Below are positions 27,313 to 39,185 of a DNA stretch of 64,000 nt, piece after piece. The translations under genes and the position numbers were made by a program. Below the pieces are notes generated by a model. It worked only from the letters and a program-made list of their open reading frames with translations, had not been told where the DNA came from and ran no database searches. Positions within the stretch are counted from its first letter, which is position 1. Each line of letters opens with the position of its first letter. The DNA comes from Periplaneta americana (Eukaryota > Arthropoda > Insecta > Blattodea > Blattidae), in assembly GCF_040183065.1 (NCBI RefSeq), contig NC_091122.1, positions 153,727,955 to 153,791,954 of the forward strand, given 5' to 3'.

Positions 27313-29815
27313 AATTTTGCATATACACAATGAAACTGGATTGAATACCATAGGTACTTCATACAAAACAAATTATAACACATATAGAATATTGAATAGA
27401 ATAAATAATACATAACCTTCAGTTTTTATAGTTCAAAATCACACTGCACCAAGGCTCCAGGAGCTCAGACTGAAGAGGTAAGAACAATACAGACCAAAGG
27501 TCAGATGCATTATACAAGAAGAGAAGAAATTTGGAAGAAAAAAAAAAAAAGGAAGAGAAAAATATAAATTGTAATTTGTAAAAAAAATTCGAACATCTCT
27601 AGAATAATTAACTAAAAACCGTGCCATAACATTACGAGAATTTTTGTCCTAGCTGTAAAGAGAAGTTTGGGTATTTCTGTACTATTGCGTTACCACTCCG
27701 TAAGGTATGAATATATTTAGGTACTTGGTTTCTATTTGAGTCACATGTATCGTTAACAAAGAAGAAAAATTGAGTGACAACACCAAATTCGCACCGAAAT
27801 CAGGTTGGAAAGTTGCTGTGAAAGCGGTGGCCAACAGAGAAGCAGGATCACATGCATTGCATGTAAGCTTATTTGGTACTGGTAAGTACATAAATAGGTG
27901 GAAAGCAAGTTGTCGTAAAGTCTAGTATCAGTAACAGGTTAGGTAGGTTAGTTCAGGCATTCGTCTTAGTTCAGTCTATAAATGCCTTGCATATGTATAC
28001 ACGTATTTTTGTCCGTAGGTGGGTATGGATATGTCATTTCTTTTTGGTAACTATAAAAAATTAACGAACTTTAAACTATGTGGAAATTTATGAATCTAAA
28101 TTCGGGCAAAATATTACAAAGGAAACATGTCTAAGGCCAATGAGTTTTTTTAATGGAGCCAACCATACTATCAAACATTTATTTATTTTTTTTTTTTTTG
28201 GGTCTAGGGAAAATACTCGTTCATTTACTTTTTTTTTATCCAGAGAAACTACCTCATTTCATGGGGTGATTATTTTTGGTACAAGGTAAGTACAATTTTT
28301 TTTTGTCCCAGATAAAATACTCTTATATTCGCTGATCTAACACGCAACTCATTTCGACTTAATTTTGCGCCATCTACTAAGCTAGCCTACACTAAACTAG
28401 CCTCTTGCGAGAAAAATAAATTAACAATGAAATAACGCGTATACAGTTTTACCCAGAACAGTAAGGAACTTTTCCGTTCTATTTCGCGTGTAGTGCACGT
28501 CTTTAACTGTACGCCAAATGTTCTGTTTTCTAATATGAAGATGAAAACTTAGAACGTAGGATATGTGACATTCTATTTATTTTACAATAGTGTTGTTACA
28601 AAAACTAGATGATCTCTTTCTACGTTTTGTCCTTCATTGAATTTTATGTCCCTTGAAGAAAACCTCAGTTTCAAAGTATTTTATGATTAGATGAGCTTTT
28701 TTCTATTGTTATTCGAATATTAAGTTAATATAGAATGTAATTATTAGAGGTCATTATCGCTTCTGATTTATTTTATGGAGAAGAAAATGAACAGTTGAAA
28801 GCAACGTCGACTGTTATGACTACACGATCGTTCTAATTGGTGCACCAACACTACAATATTTCAGTTAAATTTGTTTTGAGTATATTTCTATGAAATGCAT
28901 TTAGAGATAGTTTTTATTAACAACATTTAATGAAGAGATGAGAGAAACAGACATTCAACTGATGAAATAAAAGAATTTTACACATTTTTACGATGAAAGT
29001 TGCAGTGCTTTTTATATGTAGGCCTACTCTTTAATGAGGGATTGAGAATTGCACGTTCATGTGAAAAGTATTAACTTGTAGTTCTATTCATGTTGAGTAT
29101 ATTTCCATGACGGGAAAAACATTAATTTACCTTAAAGTTTAAAAATAAAATAGCTATACCAATCATTATGCTAATGAGTGATGCAGGAATATATCTCAAT
29201 ATGAAAAGTTAAGAGGGTAACTAGCAGTAAGTCAATATTATCGATCGCCGACTCATGGTGTCAAAAGTTCTATGTCGATAATTGTGTTCTTATTTCTTCT
29301 TCCTAAAATCATGTAACATTAAATTCACACGCCACCTCCGTTCCTCCTCCCTTCCCAACTACTGATCGAAGTCATTTTTCCTCGTATCGATCACTAATGC
29401 CAGAACAGTTTGGTTTCTTGTATTGTCGAGTTTAGCCGAAAATTCGAAAATCAAAATATATGTTAAACGTTTTATAGCGTCAGCTTTTAATCGATTCAAT
29501 GTACAGGTATATATTGAAACTTTTTCGGTTAAATCAGCTAATTTATTATTGTTTTACACCAACTGACGTAACTGAAGCATTTTTGAAGGAAGGTAGTGTA
29601 AACATTACTGTACGTCTGAGGGTCTGCCTACCACAACTAGGTATATTATTCCCTTTCATTATTTGGCAGATTATTTCGTATAAGCCAGTGTTTAGAGACA
29701 TTACACGTTTACCTACACTTTTCACTAATTGCATTAATTGGATTCACCGGAGAGGGTTTTATGCGTACTGAGTAAAAAATGTAGTTCTATAAATATGGGA
29801 TAGTCAACATTAATT
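27313..29815. other. Intergenic, no gene recognised
   Basis: AT-rich with short A and T runs (27538-27550, 28185-28200). Open frames such as 29499-29771 lack recognisable motifs. Confidence 0.5.
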
Positions 29816-30888
29816 CACAGTCTAGTATACAGGGTGTTTCAAAAATACGGGGCATAATTTCAGGTATGTATTTCCCACATGTAGACAATCAAAATATTTC
29901 ATTACAACATGTGTCCGGAAATGCTTTATTTCCGAGTTATGGCCTTCACAACATTGAAATTCACCGGAACGTTTTTCTTTCCGCAGGTCGTTGCCGTCAA
30001 AGGAGACATTAAGAGGGCACTCTGACAGTTCATTCCGAGGCGAAGGTTACATTCAGTGTTGTGTAGGCGTTAGGCTGTGCGACATGTATTCAAATCAAGA
30101 GCTGGCAGAGATACACTTCATGTACGGTAAGGCGGACGGCAATGCTGCGCTGGCTCGTCGTTTGTACCAGGAGAGGTACCCACAGCGACAATGTCCAGAT
30201 CGGAAGACATTTGTACGTCTCTATTACCGTCTGTGCGAGTATGGAAAATTTAACTCTCCTGATTTGGGAAGGGGGCGACCAAGATCTACAACTCCAGAAG
30301 TACAGGAGGAGATTCTGGAGGCTGTGAACATGACTCCTTCTATCAGCACACGAAGGGTAGCGTTGCAAGTCAATGTTCCTCATACGATTGTCTGGAGACT
30401 ATTGAAAGAGTATCAATCGGAATCGAATTGTGGCATGTTCTGAGGACATACGCAATACTCCTGGAGTTTGGGATCGTGTTCGCAGGTCAATGAGACATCG
30501 ATGTGAGGTCTGTAATCAAGCAGGAGGTGGACATTTTGAACATCTTCTGTAATGACAACTACCTGCGGAAAGCAAAACGTTCCGGTGAATTTCAATGTTG
30601 TGAAGGCCATAACTCGGAAATGAAGCATTTCCGGACACATGTTGTAATGAACTATTTTGATTGTCTGCATGTGGGAAATACATACCTGAAATTATGCCCC
30701 GTATTTTTGAAACACTCTGTATACAGTCACGAAGCTTGAGTTGTGAGGATGCTAGGAACAATAGACTGTGCCTGTACTATTTCGCATTGTCTGTAATGAG
30801 GCAATAGTCGCGATCCTAGTGGTTAGCAACTCTCTATGGATGCGTATTTACTACATTTTGAGCTTCGTAACGTATATACTAAACTGTG
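29816..30888. mobile_element. Small inverted-repeat element split by a mariner-type element
   Basis: Left end CACAGTCTAGTATA (29816-29829) resumes after the insert as TATACAGTCACGAAGCTTGA. The right end, reverse-complemented, is CACAGTTTAGTATATACGTT then ACGAAGCTCAAA. Without the insert it is about 181 bp. It is the same family as 50196-52450. Confidence 0.85.
29830..30719 (+). mobile_element. Internally deleted mariner/IS630-type element (890 bp)
   Basis: TIRs of about 165 bp (CAGGGTGTTTCAAAAATACG and CAGAGTGTTTCAAAAATACG reverse-complemented) are flanked by TA. On the plus strand the N-terminal 140 residues of a DUF4817-type transposase survive (MYSNQELAEIHFMYGKADGN, RPRSTTPEVQEEILEAVNMT, STRRVALQVNVPHTIVWRLL). 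They join directly to its last 25 (RVRRSMRHRCE, GGGHFEHLL). The catalytic core is deleted, so it is nonautonomous. Confidence 0.92.
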
Positions 30889-31032
30889 CTATTTAGCGTA
30901 TTTAAGGTCAACCTGAATGTTTAAAATAGCCTACCCTTCTGTCATGCCTCTTGTTACCAGTTAGTGGGTGTGGAACAATGACGTCATACGCTACTCGAGA
31001 ATGGAAGCGGTATGTTTTGAATGTTGTCTGGC
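30889..31032. other. Short unassigned spacer
   Basis: No recognised feature. Confidence 0.4.
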
Positions 31033-31235
31033 TAAGGTTATTTAGCATCGATAGGATTGGTGACAGATAGCGAGATGAGGCCGACAGTTCTCCATGGGAT
31101 CATCTGGCATTCGCTTTACAGTTAGGAAAAACCTCGTGGAAAAAGAAGAAAAAACAAACTAGGTAATCAGTTCAAGTTGGAATGCAATTTACATCCAGTA
31201 GGCAAACAAGCTACCGCCAGAGCTACGCGGCGCAG
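31033..31235 (-). repeat. Degraded tRNA-derived SINE, third family
   Basis: The minus strand matches, in order, the plus-strand SINE at 46759-47019: remains of the head (AGCTTGTTTGCCTAC), the ATTACCTAG and ACGAGG words, GCGAATGCCAGATGA, then GCCTCATCTCGC. It is much more diverged than that copy. Confidence 0.7.
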
Positions 31236-31724
31236 GTGGGCCGAAAAAGAGACAGGGAGATAGAGAGAATGTTCTAGCAACTCAGGTAAGTATCTTGTAT
31301 TCTCATACGTAATATAATTAACACAAAAGATCTGTTTTACTGTGCATCCTTGAATACTATTTTTATGCACCGGTACCTGAACTAGTTTTCCTGCCTTATG
31401 GTTGTACTCGCACAACAGGGAAACGGAACATGATCAAGCCCTTTTTCCCCCTTCAAATGATCCCCCTTACTCGAACGTACAATAGCCGTTCCCAACCACG
31501 TTTTAACCCTGAAAGAAGACAAAACTCTGACTGTTAAACGTAGCTGTGAAGCTTGCATGGATATACCGTATTTCTCATACCAACTTGCGAACTACAAAAA
31601 AGAACTTACATGTTCTGCTATGTACAGCAAAGTTAATCATCTGATTTAAGGCTGTTACAATAAACATAAAGTCTTGAAAATTAATATTTATGGAATCTAT
31701 GGTGTATAATGTATTTCAGTTCCC

Positions 31725-32255
31725 ACAGTTATATTTATTTATTTTATTTATTTATTTTTAGATTTAGATATATTCAAATCCAAATAATACAAATATATTA
31801 TAATGAAAGATAAAAGTAGTAGTATATCGAAATGATAGGCGTCCAAATCTTGGATTTAAAATATCGGCATCCTAATCAATTCAAATGAACAAAAAAGAAA
31901 AAGTAAATTAATGTTAGAAAAATACATAATGAAATTTAAAAAAATAATAATATTCTGCGATAAGATGTGGTGTGCGATAAAAATTTATTGAAAATAAATA
32001 ATATGCACTGAATATTATAAAGATGAATAGAGATGATGATTGATGATGTTCAATGAAGATTTTAAAATGGATGATGCAATCGTCTGAAGAGTCTTTTCAT
32101 GAACCTTTAATTTTATGAGGATCTCCAATGTAAATTTGGGAATTGTTCCTCGCGCACCAAACATAAGTCCAAAGACATTACAATCTTGAATATTATATTT
32201 ATGACTGAGATCGTCACAAAAGCACAACACAAATAATAACAAAAATTAAAGAGAG
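31725..32255 (-). pseudogene. R2-like LINE 3' fragment (copy 1)
   Basis: The minus-strand open segment (32242-32015) encodes YNIQDCNVFGLMFGARGTIP and KSSLNIINHHLYSSL, homologous to the C-termini of the copies at 47884 and 60833. These carry an R2-type endonuclease. The 3' UTR ends in an (AAAT)n tail (TTTA runs near 31727-31760 on the plus strand). Confidence 0.8.
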
Positions 32256-32627
32256 AAAATACACGTTCCTCTTCGTTAAGGTTCCAAATGGTATTTAAAC
32301 TACAGAGTGAATAATAAGTAGGCCCTATGAAATATTGTTAGTAACTCCTTAAATTTTAATTTTACAAAAAAAAAAGTGTTATACAAAAACTGTTGGAGAT
32401 AAACCATACAATATTATACCAGTGTTCGAAAACAGTTAGTTATTCAGACATAGAGGGTGTGACGGTAAACTACTTTCTTTAAATGAACCTTATATTCAAA
32501 TTTACATATTCCGAATCTCCTTTAAATTTTACGTATGAAAGAGTAGAAACTTTATCCATTCTCCTGTTTCTTGTGTCATAACTATTTATTAAGTTGTTTC
32601 GTGAACTTCAAATTTGAGACAAATAAG

Positions 32628-32872
32628 CAGGTGCGAATTAACGAGGGGGATGAGGGAATTCCCCCCTGTTTGAAAGTTATCCCTCCTTCCCTACCAGGGA
32701 TAACTTCTATCCCTCCCTCAAAATATAATTGTTTTAATACGAGTATATATACTTTATAAAGTATAAAGTAAGCAAAAAAAATAATATTGATGTATTATCA
32801 TCACCAACAAGCTGACAACAATCAATAACTTAGGAATTACACATCTTATTTTAAGCCTGCTCACAGATATTA

Positions 32873-32953
<81 letters not shown>

Positions 32954-33093
32954 CATCAAGAAGCAAGATAAGCTACTCAGTGCAACCAAACTTTGAGTCG
33001 TATCGAATGAGGATAATAATAATTTTATGTAGCCTATGATATTCTCTATCTAGGATTCTATCCCCTCCACCAGAAATCTTAATTTGCACCCTG
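32628..33093. mobile_element. hAT-like MITE with 8-bp target duplication
   Basis: Ends CAGGTGCGAATTAA and (reverse-complemented) CAGGGTGCAAATTAA. Perfect 8-bp direct repeats CAAATAAG flank (32620-32627, 33094-33101). hAT elements duplicate 8 bp and often start CAGG. The interior holds an (ATT)n run of about 24 units (32873-32944). No open frame. Confidence 0.9.
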
Positions 33094-33205
33094 CAAATAA
33101 GTATGTAAAATCATGTTGAGTAGGCCATAAAACTAAACAAAACACTATGATTAACCAAACTTAATCACAGATGCTCAAAATGAGATCCATTCACAACCAA
33201 AAAAT

Positions 33206-33342
33206 ATTCCAGTCTCACGAAAATAGTCCATTGTCTTCCTTACTGTTACATGACTGTTCTGTTCCATCTCATATCTAAAATGGACTGTTTTTGTGATAGA
33301 CTGGAATACTGTATAGTATATTTAAATAAAATGGAGCACTGG
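33206..33342. repeat. Inverted repeat plus solo inverted minisatellite unit
   Basis: ATTCCAGTCTCACGAAAATA near 33206 pairs imperfectly with TTTTTGTGATAGACTGGAAT near 33289. Overlapping its right arm, 33305-33342 is one unit of the 33739 minisatellite in reverse orientation. Confidence 0.75.
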
Positions 33343-33738
33343 TGGATTTCTCTTTATAAAATCATTATATAATCTTGGGCCGAAATTATAACTGTGCCTT
33401 AGAATTGCTTCAGCCTTACATTTTGGTTCAATGAGTGGGAGCGAAATATTATACCTTCTTGTATTGTGATCATGTCGAAAGATATAAACTTAATTTGATA
33501 TTTAAGGTAGAAATTCAAAATAATATATTGGTCGCAGTTGAACAAATTTGTTCAGAAAAATAGTCCTTAGTGGAAAACAACTGCTGTATAATTAAAAAAT
33601 TAATAACAGTAATTGTACAAATAACTATAATTGTAACTATCAACCCATGTGAAATATTTAGGTAAGCCTACCGTATTTTCAACGATCAAAACTTAAAATG
33701 GAATTTTCACGTTAACTACTTATGTGTTAAACTACGTG

Positions 33739-34256
33739 CTTCATTTTACTTAAATATACTGTACAGTGTTCCATTTTATGGAAATATACTACTCAGTGTT
33801 CCATTTTATTTAAATATATTACGCAGCGCTCCTTTTTATTTACATATACTATACAGTGTTCCATTTTATTTAAATATACTCCACAGTGCTTTATTTTACT
33901 TAAATATACTGTACAGTGTTCCATTTTATTTAAATATACTGTACAGTACTCCATTTTACTTAAATATACTAGACAGTGCTCCATTTTATTTAAATATACT
34001 GTACAGTGTTCCATTTTATTTAAATATATTACATAGTGTTCCATTTTATTTAAATATAGGCCTACTATACAGTGTTCAATTTTATTTAACATAGCGCTTC
34101 ATTTTACTTAAATATAGTACAGTGTTCTATTTCATTTAAATATACTGTACAGTGTTCCATTTTGTTTGAATATACTATACAGTGTTCAATTTTATTTGAA
34201 TATACTGATTGGTGTTCAATTTTATTTAATTATACTGTACAACGTTCCATTTTGTG
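33739..34256. repeat. 30-bp AT-rich minisatellite, about 17 units
   Basis: Units close to CCATTTTATTTAAATATACT followed by GTACAGTGTT repeat head to tail. Most are 30 bp; a few have indels, one containing the octamer TAGGCCTA. The open minus-strand frame through it (YLNKMEHC repeats) follows from the 30-bp period being divisible by three and is not a gene. Confidence 0.95.
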
Positions 34257-34648
34257 CAAGATTAAACGAAACAAGATACCTTAACTTGAATAGTAACACA
34301 TGTTCATCAGCTAAAGTTGAGGTGGAATTAAAAAAGGATTCTAACATTAAGTAACATGTTGATGGTAATTCAATTGATTCTGGGAAGTATTACGGTATTT
34401 GTTCCTAAAAGAAATTGTGCTATGAATTATTTCATCAAATGTAAAACTTTCTTCTCAACCACGCTATCCCGTATCGATTATCCTTGACATTGACTTATAT
34501 TCTTGCATTTTCTGAGGAAACCTACAAATAACGTTTCCTGGCTTCCGTAGTATTATTACACAACTACACAACCAAATCTTCAGTAGTACTGTAGTAAGTA
34601 ATAAATAAATAGCATTAATAGCACCTGCACCTGTGACAGTGGTAACAA

Positions 34649-34652
34649 TGAC

Positions 34653-34723
<71 letters not shown>

Positions 34724-34795
34724 ATAGTAGAAACAGTAATAGTAGACGTATTAGAAGTACCGGTAGTAGTAGAAGGCCTGTAGTAGAAAAGTAGT
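34649..34795. repeat. (AGT)n microsatellite, left block
   Basis: Pure (AGT)n from about 34651 to 34723, then degenerate AGT-rich sequence up to the LINE insertion at 34801. The array resumes at 35375. Confidence 0.95.
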
Positions 34796-34800
34796 AGAAG

Positions 34801-35374
34801 ATACTTACTTACTGGCTTTTAGGGAACCCGAAGGTTCATTGCCGCCCTCACATAAGCCCGCCATTGGTCCCTATCCTGTGCAAGATTAATCCAGTCTCTA
34901 TCATCATATCCCACCTCCCTCAAATCCATTTTAATATTATCTTCCCATCTACGTCTCGGCCTCCCTAAAGGTCTTTTTCCCTCCGGCCTCCCAACTAACA
35001 CTCTATATGCATTTCTGGATTCGCCCATACGTGCTACATGCCCTGCCCATCTCAAACGTCTGGATTTAATGTTCCTAATTATGTCAGGTGAAAAATACAA
35101 TGCGTGCAGTTCTGTGTTGTGTAACTTTCTCCATTCTCCTGTAACTTCATCTCTCTTAGCCCCAAATATTTTCCTAAGCACCTTATTCTCAAACACCCTT
35201 AACCTATGTCCTCTCTCAAAGTGAGAGTCCAAGTTTCACAACCATAAAGAACAACCGGTAATATAACTGTTTTATAAATTCTAACTTTCAGATTTTTTGA
35301 CAGCAGACTGGATGATAAAAGCTTCTCAACCGAATAATAACACGCATTTCCCATATTTATTCTGTGTTTAATTT
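34801..35374 (-). pseudogene. 5'-truncated LINE inserted in an (AGT)n repeat
   Basis: The minus-strand frame (35232-34819) ends the LINE protein: RLRVFENKVLRKIFGAKRDE, RNIKSRRLRWAGHVARMGES, GKRPLGRPRRRWEDNIKMDL. A 12-bp duplication AAGTAGTAGAAG flanks (34789-34800, 35375-35386). The upstream part is shifted out of frame relative to the copy at 54429. A very abundant family in cockroach assemblies, from memory. Confidence 0.93.
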
Positions 35375-35654
35375 AAGTAGTAGAAGTTGCAGTAGTAATA
35401 GTAGAAAAAGTGATAGAAGTAGAAAGTGGAATAGTAGTAGTGGTAGTAGTAATAGTAGTGGAAGTACAAGTAGTAGAAGTAGTAATAATATAAGTAGTAG
35501 CAGTAGTAAGAGAATAGTGATAGTAGTAAAAGTAGTAATAGTAGTAGAAGTAGTAAAAACAATACTAGTAGTGGAGGCAGTAAAAGTATTAGCAGAAATA
35601 GTACAAAGTAGGAGTAGTTCTAGTAATAGAAAAGTGGCAATAGCTATCGTAGGC

Positions 35655-35724
<70 letters not shown>

Positions 35725-35730
35725 AGTAGT
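35375..35730. repeat. (AGT)n microsatellite, right block
   Basis: Continuation of the interrupted AGT array: degenerate to 35655, then nearly pure to about 35725. Poly-Thr, Leu or Val open frames across it are artefacts of the triplet repeat. Confidence 0.95.
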
Positions 35731-36379
35731 AATGGTTGCTATAGACGTACGAAAGGCCATTGAAATAACATAATGAACTTCTGAAAGACAGACAAGGGAA
35801 CGATTCAGAAAGAAAGGATTGGCCAGTCGTAGAAATCACGCTATGGGAAATCTTGGCGGAGCAGACTTAGTTGATGTTCTAAAACCGAAAGACATGTAGT
35901 CCCGTCGCTCTAATTTCCGACAGGCAATCACGTTGCAGGTCGGCTACATTTAAACGTGTGCGTCTTGTGATTCGCTGATGAAGGCGTTATGCATTTTCTA
36001 AGGCTGGATAAATACTTAATATAATCGCCCGCCATTTTGGCTCTTTCGTTGGCGTTCGCAGAAAGCACACGAGGACGTTATTTGCCGCTCAATTATTTGC
36101 TCAATTACAGTGCGTTTGATTTATTATCATAGGAGTTACGACATGATAATGTTTAACGGTGTGGCAAATAGATTCCTCGTCTGGTAGCTCGGCAACGAAA
36201 GAACAAACATGGCGAACGATACTACCTACCTAGACTTTATAGAGCCGTCACTTCCTAAGACGTAAGCAAAGAGGAAGAGTCACGCCGGGAATAACAGCGT
36301 CGCGACTATAGTACCGTATTAATAGAATTCTTTATGAAACGGGGTAGATAATGATGATAGCGTAATGATGATGATGATG

Positions 36380-36443
<64 letters not shown>

Positions 36444-36762
36444 CACCAAGCTCCAGTAAACTAGTCAAAATTATTGAACCAGAAACCGTTGTTTCTATCT
36501 GTGCAGTTATCTAGTTGGAGGGGATAAAGACATTAATAATATTTTGACAATAAGTGAGCAATAGATTTTACTATGTGTGTCTCCTGAATATGGAACACCA
36601 GGTGACAACAGTACTGGAAACGAGAATCGTAAACCCACTCACTGTAAAGACTGCTTGAACGGACCTTGAAAGTGCCGGCAGCTGTGATAGTTTTCAGACA
36701 GCAGAAACGTAGCGTCGCCTAGCGTTTCACATTATAATTATATAGAGAGGCACTACTTTGTA
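35731..36762. other. Intergenic with (ATA)n microsatellite
   Basis: (AAT)n spans about 36383-36442. The remaining sequence has more CpG than average (for example near 36030-36300), but no gene was recognised. Confidence 0.5.
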
Positions 36763-37419
36763 CAGGGTCCGGGAGATGGTTCTGATTAGTTCGGTTGAGC
36801 TATAAAATGAAATGAGAGTAGCGAAAATGAAATGTTGTCAAGGCAACATGAACTTCCAAACATGTAATTTTGTTAATCATGGAAGCTTGGCCAGTTAATT
36901 TACGCAATTTTATAGTATCAGTATATATTGAAAGTAAGTCCGTTGTTCAAACACAACGTCGATTTCGCCGAGAGTTCAATGTTCAGGGACACAATAGTGA
37001 GTTGGTTTAACATGTTTAATCCCAGAGGCAATTTACAAACTTCTTTTCATGGTAGTAGGCGTTATGTTCGTACTCCAGAAAATATCCAAAGAGTGAGATT
37101 GGTTGTGCAACGAAGTCCGTCAAGATCTGCAGTGCGACATGCAGCGCATATCTGACAAGACAGTTCGTCGGATATTGCACAAGGATCTAAAATTTCATCC
37201 CTACAAGATTCAAGTTGCTCAGCAGTTGAAACCACAAGATCGGGCTCTCGACTTCATTTTGCAATGGAATTTGGTGCCATTCTTCAAGAAAATGATAATG
37301 TGTTGAATAATTTGTTTATGTCAGACGAGGCACATTTTCACTTAAAGGATTTCGTCAACAGTCAACATTTCCGATACTGGAGTCACACAAATCCTATGGC
37401 ACTGCATGAACGGCCATTA

Positions 37420-37703
37420 CAGATGCCTCAAACTAGCAAGCTGTCTCGTTCGCGCAGGCGCATAGAGCACTTCTCTCCCCTACCACTGTCCGCCTACTGC
37501 TGTGCACTGTGGACTAGAACGGTACAGCTCAGTTCTAATAACAGTTGAGAAGGCTGCATAGGGAGGGTACATCTTGAATACATTGTCAAGCGGTCAACTT
37601 TTCAGATAATATGACTATACCTGGGTATCGGAGCCTAGGTGGGCCCCCTCCGTTAGCTCTACTACTTCCCCTCTCCAGGCAGCTTCCTAGTTTGAGGCAT
37701 CTG
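37420..37703. mobile_element. 284-bp TA-flanked MITE within the transposase
   Basis: Ends CAGATGCCTCAAACTAGCAA and (reverse-complemented) CAGATGCCTCAAACTAGGAA differ at one base. TA lies on both sides (37418-37419, 37704-37705). The transposase codons resume immediately after the second TA. No coding capacity. Confidence 0.93.
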
Positions 37704-37738
37704 TACACTGTGAAAAGGTATGGTGTGCTGTTTCTCCT

Positions 37739-38577
37739 TAGGGTGACCAGACGTCCTCTTTTTTTAGGCCTTTGTCCGGGGTCCGGGGGGATTTAAAACA
37801 AATCAAGAAATGTCCTCCTTTTCGTAACTTGTATGCCTGATATTTGAAATTATCTGATCTGACGCCTTTTTCAAGTAACTTGCATGTGGGTGGCAGCAGC
37901 ATCGATGGAATATACTCTTTGCCAACGAACATAATAACTCTCTTTGCTCCTCCTTGTTATGGTCGTTGCTCACAGGTAGCTAGTAAATCGAGATATCGAT
38001 TTTTTTTATTTTATTGAGTTATTTTACGACGCTTTTTTTTATCAACATCTAGGTTATTTAGCGTCTGAATGAAATGAAGGTGATAATGCCGGTGAAATGA
38101 GTCCGGGGTCCAGCACCGAAAGTTACCCAGCATTTGCTCGTATTGGGTTGAGGGAAAACCTCGGAAAAACCTCAACCAGGTAACTTGTCCCGACCGGGAT
38201 TCGAAACCGAGCCATCTGGTTTCGCGGCCAGACGCGCTGACCGTTACTCCACAGGTGTGGACTCTTTAATAATTATAGTTCCCTTGACTTTCGTATGTAG
38301 CTAACTGTAAAATCACTACTATTAAGTTTTTTTTCATAATTATCTTGTAATTAGGCATAAATAGATATTAACATACTTTTAAGTATGATATAAGCCTAAA
38401 TCTGTACTGTAAATATTTTGTAATAAAATAGATATTGATGTAGATGAAAGTATAATATAGGCCTAAACCTAAATCTAAGTAGGCCTACATATTTTCTGTC
38501 CTGTTTTTTCGAACAATGGCCTCCTTTTTGAAGCTTTGTGTCCTCTTTTTTTTATCGATGTGAATCTGGCCACCCTA
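37739..38577. mobile_element. hAT-like element with nested SINE
   Basis: Ends TAGGGTGACCAGACG and (reverse-complemented) TAGGGTGGCCAGATT fit the hAT YARNG pattern. The 8-bp flanks TTTCTCCT (37731-37738) and TTTCTGCT (38578-38585) differ at one position. Without the SINE it is about 0.58 kb with no transposase, so nonautonomous. It lies 35 bp from the MITE in the same pseudogene. Confidence 0.9.
38003..38262 (-). repeat. tRNA-derived SINE (copy 3) inside the hAT element
   Basis: Full-length copy of the family at 9751 and 15338: minus-strand head with GTAACGGTCAGCGCGTC and box B GGTTTCGAATCCCGG, a body with ATGCTGGGTAACT, and a T-rich (plus-strand) tail. A clear target duplication was not found. 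Confidence 0.92.
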
Positions 38578-39025
38578 TTTCTGCTGCAGTCGTAATTGGT
38601 CCCTATTTTTTCGAAGATGGAAATGAGAGAGCTGTTACGGTGAATGGTGAACGGTATCGACAGATGTTACAGACATTTAGAGGCGCATTAAACAGGGATG
38701 ACATGCGGTTTCAACAAGATGGGGCTACGGCCCATACTGCCAAAAACACACTGCGATTGCTGAGAAATTTCTTTCCAGGACGCATCATTTCTCGGTTTGG
38801 GGATATCAATTGGCCGGCTCGATCCCCAGATCTAACAACACCTGACTTCTTTTTGTGGGAACACCTCAAAGCAAGAGTGTTTCAAACCAGACCACATTCT
38901 ATCCAGGATCTGAAGAGCAGGATACAGTCTGAAGTGCAAGAAATCAACCAAACCCCAGGTTTACTGCAAAGTGTCATGAACAATTTTCGTGTAAGATTAC
39001 AACAGGTCATAAGATACCAAGGGGA

Positions 39026-39070
39026 TAGGGGCGGCTCTACAATAAAAACTACAGAGCTGCAGAACCGCCA
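39026..39070. repeat. Possible hAT end fragment
   Basis: AGGGGCGGCTCTACAATAAA and the nearby CAGAGCTGCAGAACC resemble the left end of the hAT element at 58404 (CAGGGGCGGCTCGTCCATAA, GAGCTGCAGCAC). It interrupts the expected transposase C-terminus. No partner end was found. Confidence 0.45.
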
Positions 39071-39185
39071 TTTAATTGGACCTGAAAAAATTAAAAATGT
39101 AAAACGTGCTTTTATGTAATCTAGTTCATTGTTTCATTTATTTTTCCCATTCATTCTCCTTCGATTCGAGATTTTACACTCTGTA

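Larger units (their letters stand above)
36879..39119 (+). pseudogene. Mariner/DUF4817 transposase pseudogene
   Basis: Starts MEAWPVNLRNFIVSVYIESK (HTH), then passes through several frameshifts: RTPENIQRVRLVVQRSPSRS, SDKTVRRILHKDLKFHPYKI, MSDEAHFHLKDFVN (first Asp). After the insertions it reads VVIGPYFFEDGNERAVTVNG, FQQDGATAHTAKN (second Asp) and WPARSPDLTTPDFFLWEHLK (third acidic position Asp). All catalytic motifs are recognisable, but frames shift at least three times upstream. Not functional. Confidence 0.92.
36763..39183 (+). mobile_element. Mariner/IS630-type element broken by two transposon insertions
   Basis: CAGGGTCC at 36763 and ACTCTG ending 39183 are weakly inverted and flanked by TA. 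The interior encodes a DUF4817-type transposase interrupted at 37420-37703 and 37739-38577. Removing both inserts and one copy of each target duplication rejoins the reading frame across the junctions, which fixes the insertion points. The outer TIR match is short, so the ends are less certain than the interior. Confidence 0.75.

Noticed and set aside
31720..31760. Possible telomere-like or satellite start in TTTA repeats
   Set aside because: It is the (AAAT)n tail of the minus-strand R2-like LINE; no TTAGG arrays are present anywhere in the window.
33793..34092. Minus-strand open frame of about 99 codons with YLNKMEHC repeats
   Set aside because: The 30-bp minisatellite period is a multiple of three, so an open frame with a repeated peptide arises automatically.
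35357..35839. 160-codon Thr/Leu-rich frame and its opposite-strand partners
   Set aside because: Products of the (AGT)n triplet repeat.
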